64,000 bases of DNA from Chromera velia. Taxonomy: Eukaryota; Sar; Chromeraceae. The stretch is taken from the NCBI GenBank assembly GCA_018398765.1, contig JAHBMJ010005310.1, positions 1 through 64,000 of the forward strand, read 5' to 3'. Made by a program: the position numbers and the translations under genes. The notes under the pieces are model-generated. The model was not told the origin of the DNA. It was given only the letters and a program-made list of their open reading frames with translations, and ran no database searches. Shown here piece by piece: positions 25,020-34,616 of this stretch (the first letter of the stretch is position 1; each line of letters starts with the position of its first letter).

Positions 25020-25365
25020 GCTATGATCTAATTTGGAGTCGCTGACGTGTGAGTGGCGTGGCCCCAGAAAAATATAAAGCGCGCAGCAGGGCGTGCACAC
25101 GCGAATTGCGGCGGCGCGGTACGCGGTAGCTCCTAGGTGGCGGCGCACATATTATCGCGGCCCCAGAAATTGACTCTTCCTATATTCCACCGGCATTAAG
25201 TTTGACACGCGGCAAGCTACACGCAGAAATTAAGCTTAGCCGATTATGCGACAGTCCACACGCTGATTTTGACCGCGCTTTTTTATAAAAATTCAAAATC
25301 AAAAGACTTTTGGAAGACTTGAAATTTCAGAAAGTCTTTCGACAACTCAAAATTCAAAATCTTAC
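25020..25365 (+). repeat. Older, diverged copy of the 910-bp repeat core
   Basis: From GATCTAATTTGGAGT through GCGACAGTCCACACGCTGA to CAACTCAAAATTCAAAATC this aligns with 25560-25912 and 31370-31725 but with many substitutions. It abuts the younger copy head to tail. Confidence 0.8.
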
Positions 25366-26275
25366 CGGGACTATTGCTGCGGTACCTACGTAAACCCTTA
25401 GAAGCCTATAAATTAATTTTTTTTATATAGGTAGTGTATTACAGTACGGTGTTTTTTCATTTTTTTAAAAAATTGTACGAGACGGCGTGATACTGCGTAG
25501 TACGGTGTTCTTTAGATGCCTTGCATGGAAGCTCATACCGACGAAGGGAGACGTGCTATGATCTAATTTGGAGTTGCTGACGCATAAGCTAGCACGTGAG
25601 CGGCACGGCCCCAGAAAACTACAAACGTGCAGCAGGGCGCGCGTACGCAAATTGCGGCGGCGTGGCACGTGGCGGCTCTTAGGCGGCGGTACGCATATTA
25701 TCATGGCCCCGAAAATTGACCCTTCCTATATTCTACTAGCATTGAGTTTGATACGTGGTAAGCTATGCGCAGAAATTAAGTTTAGCCGATTATGTGACAG
25801 TCCACATGCTGATTTTAACTACGGTTTTCCACAGAAATTCAAAATTATTGAAAGACTTTTGGAAAACTTGAAATTTTAAGAAATCTTTCGACAACTCAAA
25901 ATTTAAAATCTCACCGCAACACCTTGAGGATCCAATACTTACAGAATTGAACCTTTGAGTTGAACTTCGAACAGTTTAACCTTTATGAACTTTCTAACAG
26001 CTTCCAAGCCTCTACCAGCTTACTTCCTTCACACTTCTGCTTACGGAAAGCATCAGTATGCATACCTAGCCTCACTTTCCTTACTCTGGCCAACTTGCAT
26101 CACTGCCATCCACTCCTGGCAGTCCAAACCACGACTTCACTTAGCTATCACTTAGCCGTCTCTTTTCTAGGACAGCTAGTAACAGTCACTCTCTCTAGCC
26201 TCACTCTACTCCCAGACATCTGAGAGCCACAGAGGAGCTACTGGCTATGTTCTTGCGCCAACCCAGCCTGTAGCA
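25364..26275 (+). repeat. 910-bp interspersed repeat, copy 1
   Basis: Begins CCGGGACTATTGCTGCGGTACC and ends near AACCCAGCCTGTAG; nearly the same sequence recurs at 31174-32083. No long ORF, TIR or protein similarity is seen, so the element is non-coding. A lone terminal repeat or a non-autonomous element are both possible. The close match of the two copies suggests a recent insertion or duplication. Confidence 0.8.
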
Positions 26276-26589
26276 CATGGTGATGCCAGCGAGAATGCTG
26301 TGATCTGACTGGGCATGGAAGCAGGGCAACCAAAAGACGGTACTGTCTTTTTTTATTTTTTCAGCGAAAGACGGTACGATTACAGTATAATAGCCCCCCA
26401 AGACCATCTTAAGAAAATCTATACACTTAAACTAAAGTCTCAAAGAAAAAAGAATCAAATCCTAGAATTAAAGCCTAGAAAGTCTAATAATCTAATATCC
26501 ATGAGCTGCTCTCTCTTGAGACGTGGCTTCACAATGTCCTAAAACCTAGAGAGGAGGGCTCTACAGGCTATAAAGCTTTCAATTGATGA

Positions 26590-26736
26590 GATGTGAAGCA
26601 AACATACTTCAAAGTGTTGAAAAAACTGAAACTAGACGCGGACACGGCTGAGTACCGAGATGAGCTCATCGCTTATTTCGACAAGTTAGTGGGGAGACGT
26701 CCTCTGATAATACGCTTCTCTCTCTTTCTCTCTCCT

Positions 26737-26806
<70 letters not shown>

Positions 26807-27332
26807 CCCTCTCTTTCTCTCTTTCTCTCTCACATACACATGTGTGTATCTATGTATATGTGCTGCAGGGCAGGAGACCTGACAGACCCCAAGCTGCTTG
26901 AGCAGCTCGAGAAGGTGGCAGGTTTCATCTGTCCGCTCTCCTAGGGGGGCATATATCAGGTCGAGAGGGTCGCCCCACTGAACGCCGAGGTGGCTCCCTA
27001 CATTTTTCAGTCCACCAATGCCGCAGGTGCAAGCGAACGCGCCTGGTCCGCCTACGAGTTCATTTTCAACAAAAAGAGGAACAGCCTGAAGCAGGAGTAT
27101 GAAGACACTCTGGTGAGCGTCTACACAAACATAAAGCTGGTGAGGACGTACAGGAAGGAGGAGAGGGTAAGGAGAGGGGGTGTTAAACTTTGGAGGGGGG
27201 AGGCAGAGGGCCTCGGAGTCCCGATGTGCGGTCGTCGAGGAGGTTGGGGGGGATGAAGTCCTTGCTGAGCGTCTGGCTGCTCTTGGGCTTGAGCCTGTGG
27301 AGCCTTTCTCCGACTCTGACGAGGAGAGTTGA
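26590..27332 (+). pseudogene. hAT-like transposase C-terminal relic with introns
   Basis: Three exon-like pieces with matching phases: 26590-26684, 26869-27166 and 27207-27332. The hAT dimerisation region is recognisable: VAPLNAEVAPYIFQS, SERAWSAYEFIFNKKRNSL and VSVYTNIKLVRTYRK. A short acidic tail, FSDSDEES, precedes the stop. One in-frame TAG (26942-26944) lies between VAGFICPLS and GGIYQVER. The N-terminal DNA-binding and catalytic parts are missing. The first intron (26685-26868) uses a GTTAGT donor and is almost entirely (CT)n, like the host introns around it. It may be a decayed transposon or a former host gene derived from one. Confidence 0.6.
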
Positions 27333-28704
27333 AGGGAAGCAGTGGGAAAGGGAAGGGAGACAGTGGCTAACATGCTGACCTGACCAGTAAAAAGAAGCCT
27401 TGAATCGTTTATCATTCTGGGGCCACCGTTGCATTGCCCCTGCTTGTTTGTTTTATATTTTCTCCTTCCTTTTGAACGTCCAACTAACCTCCAGCACAGA
27501 CAAGCTGCTAGTCTTTAGGTTGGGCAATCATAAATGGTTTATATTATAATTCTAGTGTTTAGTTATGCTTACACGATACTATGTTAGCCTGTGTAAACCC
27601 CTAGGGTCTGACACTTTATAATGGTACCCTAGGTTTGAAGTTAGGTTTTTCAATAAAAACTTAAATTTTTAATGTTTAAAAAGAGATTTCTGGAGCTCAA
27701 TTTTCTAGAAAAGCCTAAAAAACGCTAAAATAGGGTCAAGTGGCTAAGGTTAGGGTAAGTTAGGGTAGGTTTTGATGAGTTTAAAACCCATTCGCTACGC
27801 CAAGTTTAGAATTGGTTTGGAAACTATGGTCATACCAGACTCAAACCTTCTAAACCTCTTCAAACCTGTCCAAACCTGGTCAAACTTCTGAAATCTGTAT
27901 GTGAATAATCTGTTAAAAGCATATTTTATATGTTTTTGCCAGTAAGACCACGTCTGTGACACTCTGTGCATGAGCATTTCAGGAAGAGGATACAGCCTCG
28001 CTTGCATCAGCATTCACAGTAACCACTGTATTCTCCTTATCCTGCCTCCCTCCCTTTTCCCCTCTCTTCTTTCCTGGTACGATATGGCACGATCTTTGTT
28101 TGTTTGATCGCCTCTCCGTAGAAACCACACACATGATTAAAGAATTTAGAAACTCACTGTACTAAACATTGATGGCGGCTTACGAATTGAATATAGAGAA
28201 TTGGAGTAAGTTGACCAGGCATTTGAAAAGGAAATTACACCTCTGGAGAAATTACACCTCTGGAGAAGTGACTCAGAAGTCTGTTGAAGTGTGAAAGAAT
28301 GAAGGCAGCTTTTGTATTCTTGACTTTATCCTACATTCGTTGAATGATCGGTTTGTTTGATGTTTCCTGGTAAAATGCCAGGTTGTGTTTGCTTTTCATC
28401 TTCTCTGTGTTCATGTAAAAGCCATTTAGAACCAGGTTTAGACAGGTTTGGTTAGGTTGGGGGATTAGGTTTGCAAACCGACATCATGAGCGTTTGCGAA
28501 CCTCAGAGGGCGAATTAACTTTCCTATATATAAAAGGTCATAAGATTTAATTTGAAAAGTTGTGTTATCGTAGGAATAAGGTCAGTTCATCCTAAAAACC
28601 TTAAAAAACCACTTTTTAGAGTTATAGCTAATCAGAGTAACACATACCCCTAGGGTTTGTAATTAAATTATATTTATTTCTTTTTTAGTTGTTATACCCT
28701 AGCA
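27333..28704. other. AT-rich intergenic DNA between transposon remnants
   Basis: No gene is seen. It holds short imperfect repeats such as the CCAAACCTG words near 27860 and a doubled CTCTGGAGAAATTACAC at about 28240. Two TTAGGGT words near 27750 are too few to be telomeric. Confidence 0.45.
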
Positions 28705-30735
28705 GACAGCATAGTAGCAGAGCAGCTGAAGGCAGGTGGGGAAGCGATGATCAGCAGGCTCCTGGACGTCTTTAGGGCAGTGTGGAAGGAAAGGGGGGTG
28801 CCGAAGGCATTCAGAGACGCAGTGATGGTCCCTGTCCCCAAGAAAAGCGACCGTCTGCTCTGTGACAACTGGAGAGGGATCGCCCTGCTGATCGTTGCAG
28901 GTAAAGTGCTTGCAAAGATTGTGGGGGGTCACATCCAGAAACGAAACAAGAAGAAAATAGGTGAGTCACAGGCGGGATTCAGGGAGGGGAGGGGGACAAT
29001 AGACATGCTCTTTACAGCAAGGCAGATCATGGAGAAGGCACGGGAGAGGCAGATTCGTCTGTTCTGGCTGTTTGTTGACCTGACAAAGGCCTTCGACACA
29101 GTTAACCGTGTCGCCCTCCGTGCTTTGCTTTTGAAGGTGGGCATTCCCCCCCTCCTGACAGACATCATCATGTCGTTCATGCAAGACATGGAGGCGTGTG
29201 TAGAGGTGAATGGAGAGAGAACAGAGCCGTTTGCAGTTGAGAATGGGGTCAGACAGGGATGTGTGATCGGGCCTCTCCTTTTCCTTATCCTTTTCGAAGC
29301 AGTTGTGCAGGAGGCCTTGCAGGGCTGGGATGGGGGGGTAGAGGTGGAGGTGGATTTTGCAGAGCCTTTTACGAGCAAGAAGGCAGGGCGGTCCGCCTTC
29401 AAGATCAGTGTCACTGATCTGAAGTTTGCAGACGACCTGGCCGCACCCGAGACGCGAGAGCGTCGCATGCAGGAGTTTGCACATCGTCTGCAGGCAGCGT
29501 GCGACAGGTGGGGATTGAAAATCTCCATCAAGAAGACAGAGATGATGGTGCAGCCGGGGAGAGGGGAGGAAAAGCACACAGGAGAGCCACGTCAGTCCAC
29601 CATTGCCATCAAGGGACAGCCCCTGCAGGAGGTAGAGCAGTTCCGGTACCTGGGGTGTGTGATGTCGAATGACGGGTCTCTCAATGGAGAGATCTATCAC
29701 CGCATTCAGAAAGCAGGGATGGTGTGGGGAAAGTTGCAAGGGGAGGTGTGGAAGCGGGCAGGGCTCACAACAAAGACAAAAATGCACATGTTCAGAGGTG
29801 CAGTCCTCCCCGCCCTCCTCTATGGGGCAGAGACGTGGGCAGCCCGAAAAGACCAGATCGGGAAGTTGGAGTCATGGTGTATGGCGCGTGTGAGGCAGGT
29901 GACGAACCAGCCTCGTCAGGAGCGTACTCCTGACGCCGCCCTCCGCCGTGCATTTGGATTGCGCACGATTGAGAGCACCATCCGACTTGCCAGACTCCGG
30001 TGGCTGGGGCATGTTGGGAGAATGGGGGGAGAGCGTCTTCCCCGTCAGTTGTTGTTTGGGCATCTCCAAGGAGAGCGCCCCCTTGGTCGACCCCTCCTTC
30101 GTTGGAGCGACTGTGTCCTCTCTGATTTCCGCCTTCTGGAAATCAATGAGGCCGAGTGGCAGACACTTGCCTCTCATAGAGGCAGGTGGAGGGCGTTAAT
30201 TCAAGATGGGGTGAAAAAGGTAGAGGAGAGAGCAGCGGAGGAAAAGGAAAAGAAAAGGGAATTGGGAAAGGGGCAGAGAGATGGAGATGCGAAGTGTGAG
30301 GCATGTGGACGAACGTTTTCCACCCCCGGGGGGCTTCACATTCACACAAGCAAAGCACATAAGGACCTCGCCCCCAGACAGCCAGAGCAGCCGAAGAAGG
30401 CAGTCAAAGAAAAGAAGAGAAGCTGGGTTCAGGGCTGTCAGGTGAAGGAAATTCTTAGGAAGTATAAGCAGGGAAGAGGATAGCGTTATGAGGTGGTATG
30501 GCATGGCTGGCAGTCAACATCACATGAAGCAGCCTCGCTTATATGCAAGCACGCCCTGCCAAAAGTGGAAGAGTTTGAGAAAAAATACAGCTGTTAAGCT
30601 ATTTGCTAAAGGTTGCGAAATAAGGGTCTATCATTTAATAATCTGCCTTGCGTGTTGTGACTTACCGAATGCTAGACGCCTATTATGGGCCGATAGCGAT
30701 GGCGTATGATGACGATGATGATGATGATTTATTAG
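28705..30735 (+). mobile_element. 5'-truncated non-LTR retrotransposon (LINE)
   Basis: Coding sequence starts abruptly within the reverse transcriptase region, and there is no upstream endonuclease, so the copy is 5'-truncated. After the stop codon a 3' UTR of about 220 bp ends in GATGATGACGATGATGATGATGATT, a short-repeat tail that replaces poly(A). The last 55 bp are shared, inverted, with 53256-53311. No clear target-site duplication was found. Confidence 0.88.
28747..30483 (+). CDS. LINE reverse transcriptase, uninterrupted 578-codon frame
   Basis: Reverse transcriptase of a jockey/RTE-like non-LTR element. Visible blocks: AVMVPVPKKSDRLLCDNWRG, QAGFREGRGTIDML, DLTKAFDTVNR, NGVRQGCVIGPLLF and the catalytic FADD at residues 227-230 (29425-29436), with Phe where Tyr is commoner. 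Then come KTEMMV, FRYLGCVMSNDG, LLYGAETWAA and RLRWLGHVGRM of the thumb/connection region. The C-terminus carries a C2H2-like finger (CEACGRTF, Cys at residues 517 and 520, then HIHTSKAHK) expected to bind nucleic acid. The frame is open for several codons upstream of this ATG (ADSIVAEQLKAGGEA), so this Met is only the first in the truncated copy. It has no stop or frameshift, suggesting a young insertion; it lacks its endonuclease. Confidence 0.93.
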   Translation: MISRLLDVFRAVWKERGVPKAFRDAVMVPVPKKSDRLLCDNWRGIALLIVAGKVLAKIVGGHIQKRNKKKIGESQAGFREGRGTIDMLFTARQIMEKARERQIRLFWLFVDLTKAFDTVNRVALRALLLKVGIPPLLTDIIMSFMQDMEACVEVNGERTEPFAVENGVRQGCVIGPLLFLILFEAVVQEALQGWDGGVEVEVDFAEPFTSKKAGRSAFKISVTDLKFADDLAAPETRERRMQEFAHRLQAACDRWGLKISIKKTEMMVQPGRGEEKHTGEPRQSTIAIKGQPLQEVEQFRYLGCVMSNDGSLNGEIYHRIQKAGMVWGKLQGEVWKRAGLTTKTKMHMFRGAVLPALLYGAETWAARKDQIGKLESWCMARVRQVTNQPRQERTPDAALRRAFGLRTIESTIRLARLRWLGHVGRMGGERLPRQLLFGHLQGERPLGRPLLRWSDCVLSDFRLLEINEAEWQTLASHRGRWRALIQDGVKKVEERAAEEKEKKRELGKGQRDGDAKCEACGRTFSTPGGLHIHTSKAHKDLAPRQPEQPKKAVKEKKRSWVQGCQVKEILRKYKQGRG

Positions 30736-30832
30736 ATTAAAATTAATACCACGCCCGCCCATTTCTCTCCACTTTCTTTTTTTTTTTTGCCCACTTTTCT
30801 GTCATAATTTGGTGAAAACCAGAATTCAACTA

Positions 30833-31063
30833 ACCCCCCTGACACTCCAGTAAACTTGAAACGCCGCGCCATAGGCATGACCAGACTTGAAACGTCTGTG
30901 CCGCAGGCGCGGCTTGACTTGAAGGTAGTGCGCCAAAGGCGTTACCAAAATAATGTACACTTAAAATTTTTTGTAGAAGGCACACACACTCTTGAAAGAA
31001 GCGCGCCAGCATTAAAAATAATTGAAAAATCCATTTCAAGACAGATTGGAGTGTCAGGGGGGT
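30833..31063. mobile_element. MITE with ACCCCCCTGACACTCCA termini
   Basis: Perfect terminal inverted repeats (ACCCCCCTGACACTCCA and its complement) flanked by TA on both sides (30831-30832 and 31064-31065). 231 bp, non-coding. The interior alternates words such as CTTGAAAC and GCGCC. The terminal CCCCTGACACT is shared with the element at 62917-63045. Confidence 0.75.
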
Positions 31064-31173
31064 TATTCAATTTGTAGTGATCAGAGCTTTGGTCTACTGT
31101 ATGAGGGGGGACCTGGGTCGGAGAGAAAGCTAAGAAAGCAACCACGTAGACAGTGTATATTCCTTTGCCAGTG

Positions 31174-32083
31174 CCGGGACTATTGCTGCGGTACCTAGGT
31201 AAACCCTTAGAAGCCTATAAATTAATTTTTTTTATATAGGTAATGTATTACAGTACGGTGTTTTTTCATTTTTTTTAAAAATTGTACGAGACGGCGTGAT
31301 ACTGCGTAGTACGGTGTTCTTTGGATGCTCTGCATGGAAGCTCATACCGACGAAGGGAGACGTGCTATAATCTAATTTGGAGTTGCTGACGCATAAGCTA
31401 GCACGTGAGTGGCACGGCCCCAGAAAACTACAAACGTGCAGCAGGGCGCGCGTGCGCAAATTGCGGCGGCGTAGCACATGGCGGCTCTTAGGCGGCGGCA
31501 CGCATATTATCATGGCCCCGAAAATTGACCCTTCCTATATTCTACTAGCATTGAGTTTGATACGCGGTAAGCTATGCGCAGAAATTAAGTTTAGCCGATT
31601 ATGTGACAGTCCACATGCTGATTTTAACTACGGTTTTCCACAGAAATTCAAAATTATTGAAAGACTTTTGGAAGACTTGAAATTTCAAGGAATCTTTCGA
31701 CAACTCAAAATTCAAAATCTCACCGCAACACCTTAAGGATCCAATACTCACAGAATTGAACCTTTGAGTTGAACTTCGAACAGTCTGACCTTTGTGAACC
31801 TTCTGACAGCTTCAAAGCCTCTACCAGCTTACTTGCTTTACACTTCTACTTATGGAAAGCATCAGTACGTATACCTAGCCTCACCTTCCTTACTTTAGCC
31901 AACTTGCATCACTGCTACCCACTCCTAGCAGTCCAAACCATAACTTCACCTAGTAGCTGTCACTTAGCCGTCTCTTTTCTAGGACAGCTAGTAACAGTCA
32001 CTCTCTCTAGCCTCACTCTACTCCCAGACATCCAAGAGCCACAGAGGAGCTACTGGCTGTGTTCTAGCGCTAACCTAGCCTGT
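31174..32083 (+). repeat. 910-bp interspersed repeat, copy 2
   Basis: Second copy of the repeat at 25364-26275, same orientation, about 5.8 kb downstream, with scattered substitutions and a few small indels. Its core (31370-31725) is also related to 25020-25365. Confidence 0.82.
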
Positions 32084-33492
32084 AGTAGAGCCGCGATCGC
32101 ACATACCTTAATTACTTCGCACCTGCGTGCCCCTCAAGTAACTCGCACAGAGTTGCAAGTGCATGCTTGCGTGGTCCCGAAAAGCATACTTCGTATGCGT
32201 TGCCTTGGCTCCCGCGCCATATATGCATGCACCTACATAAGATATGTGAGGGCGGCGGATGTCCAGAAAGGTGGCCATGCGGCCGACGCCCGGCTACGCC
32301 CCGTGGCGGCGCTAACCCTTTCGCACCCCCCTCATCTGACGCACTCAGTTCTCTCTTCTTCCCTGTTCTTTTTGCTTCTCTTTCTATCTCTCTCTGTCTC
32401 TTTCTCCATCTACAAGCTTTCTACGCGAGTCTGTCGAAGTCTTTGCTGGCTATGAGACTAGGCTATGAGAGGTTTCAGTCGCCCGTGTACTCTATAACTG
32501 CAGGGTGGACCCTTTTGTGTCCTTTGTTTCTTTTCCACTTGGCTTGTAATCAAGGAGTCCCTGCATTCACTCCCTACCCGCCTTGCTTTCTTCAGACCCA
32601 CTTTACTCCATCATCCCTGTCTTCATGAGTCCCTTCAATAGCTATGCATGACTTCAACCCAATCGCCTGCCAGTTCCTGCCTTCGGCTTTTAACGATTGG
32701 TGAAATACAGCCTCCTCGGGCCTGCACCCGCTGCTCTCCATTTCCTTGGCATCGTGTGCTCTCCCCCAAGTTCTGAGCACGGAGAACCGGTCAACTCTCC
32801 ATCCCACCATCCGTTCTCTCTTCTCCCAGGGCTTTCAGTTCTCGTTGGGTCTCTTGCTTCTCTTTGGCTCCTTGCTTCTCTGCATGCCCGCTTTGCCTTC
32901 TCCAGTCTCTTCCGTAGAACGTATGTATACAATTCACTCAATTTGACATCACGAAGGTAAAAAACCAACCAGAAGCCAAACTCTCTGCTCCCCCTTGCTG
33001 CAGTAGCTCAAGCAATCACAGACTGTCTAACAACTGAAGGAACGGAGGAGCCCGATATCGCAAGCACCACCAAAAGCTTTGGTAGGTGGAGGCTGAGCGG
33101 CCCCTCCAACCACAACCTTCATTCGCTAAATCTAATCATATATATATACTCACACAATACCATACATCTACTCATCTGATTCATTGTAACACAATGTAGG
33201 TCGTTTCCTTACTTCCTACCGTACACACAGTCTTGTCGGTTCACGCAGCATCTCTTGCTAACTCTATCTTGTAAGTCATTTACTGTATTGATTTCACTTA
33301 ACATATCGATTGTATAGGCCGTGTATAACCGTGTACGTATTATTTCTGCATGTATGCGACTTTATGTGAGGGCGGCGGATATCCAGAAAGGTGGCCACGC
33401 GGCCAACGCCCCGCTGTGCCCTAGGCTGCGCCCCATCACCCCCGTGGCGGCGCCAACCCTTTCGCACATGCCCGAGGCTCAGCTCCCGATGG
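32084..33492. other. Repeat-rich intergenic region
   Basis: No gene is recognised. A block of about 85 bp beginning GTGAGGGCGGCGGATGTCC (32248-32335) recurs with changes at 33367-33470. A segment near 32130-32200 with CAAGTAACTCGCACAGAGTT recurs inverted near 33700-33790. The part from 32340 to 33000 has pyrimidine-rich open frames without protein-like features. Confidence 0.5.
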
Positions 33493-33644
33493 TGTGCATC
33501 AATCAAATTTGCGGACCCCCTAAATGGCCCCCCGAGGCACTCACCCACAAGTTGGGTGTATCTCGTATATGGGATACACCCAGTGAGTTGGGTAAGTGCC
33601 TCGGGGGGCTAATTAGGGGGTTCATAAATTTGATTGATGCACAC
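33493..33644. repeat. 152-bp near-perfect palindrome
   Basis: Starts GTGTGCATCAATCAAATTT and ends with its exact complement AAATTTGATTGATGCACAC. The arms continue inward through CCCCCTAA, GGCCCCCCGAGGCACT and GGGTGTATC to a centre near 33568, so a single strand would form a hairpin with arms of about 70 bp. There is no coding capacity. It may be a foldback MITE or the joined ends of a larger element. Confidence 0.85.
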
Positions 33645-34616
33645 TATTGGGGGTTTGGGCATGTTTTGTGTGCTGTAATGGGGCGGGGACCATGGTAACA
33701 CGCGCAAAATATGCTTTTCGGGACTGCGCGTGTATTATATATATGAAGTAACTCTGTGCGAGTTACTTGAGAGGCACGTATGCACAAAGTATAATTATAA
33801 GGCATATGTGATTACAGCAGCTCCGTGCGAGTTGCTTGAGGGGCATATTTTGGAACTTAGGTAATACCGTGATAGAGACAGAGCCGACCCCCCCCAAAAA
33901 AATGAAAAAATACATTATGCGAGTGCGTATAATCTCAGGGCCTCTCGGCTAATCTCAGCAGAGCTGATTTCAGCAGAGCTAACCTGCCCCCCGAGGCGAT
34001 GCACGCTAGTCTTTCGCCAAAAACCCGGCCCCGAAAGGCTGAATTTGCGCCATGCGTACGTCAGATGGGTTCCAGATCCGCTTAACCCCGGGCTTTTTTC
34101 CCGCGGGGGGGGGGTTCCGCGCTGCTTTTTTCCCGCGGGGNGGGGGGGGGGGGGGTCGGCGCTACCATGCATGCACCAATACAGCACGTCCCACCCACGT
34201 CACGTCACCACGTGCGTCAATCGTGCAGTTCAGAGTGCCAGTTCTCATTTTTCTTGCTTTCCGGGGCCGTTCGCAAGCTTGCTTGCGTCAGATGCAATTG
34301 TTGTTGTAGGAGCTCTGTCTGCCCTTTGTCTGCCTTGCGTTCGTTCTTGAACCAGCTTTCGCCTGTTTTTCTGGCAGCGTCACGGACAAAGATCTCAACG
34401 CAGTGCGTAACGTGACAGCTGTGAGTGTGTTGAGGTCAAGCAAACGGTTTGTAGCAGAAGAATTCCGCCCAACAACAGCTATCGGTGTGCAACCACCTCT
34501 TCAGAAGATAATGGTGCACTCGAGCTGTTTGTCGTGAGAAAGCCACCCGGGCTCCCTTCTGTTCCATTACTCTGACTCTGCCCAGTTGCTTCCACAAGTC
34601 CAGTCTTAACGATCGA
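33645..34616. other. Repeat-rich region and promoter of the WLR-repeat gene
   Basis: The first 370 bp contain the inverted partner of 24841-25019. One unknown base sits in a G homopolymer at 34141. From about 34200 to 34616 the sequence is unique and should hold the promoter and 5' UTR of the plus-strand gene starting at 34617. Confidence 0.45.

Noticed and set aside
27744-27770. Telomere-like TTAGGGT words
   Set aside because: Only two or three imperfect copies with unequal spacing in AT-rich DNA.
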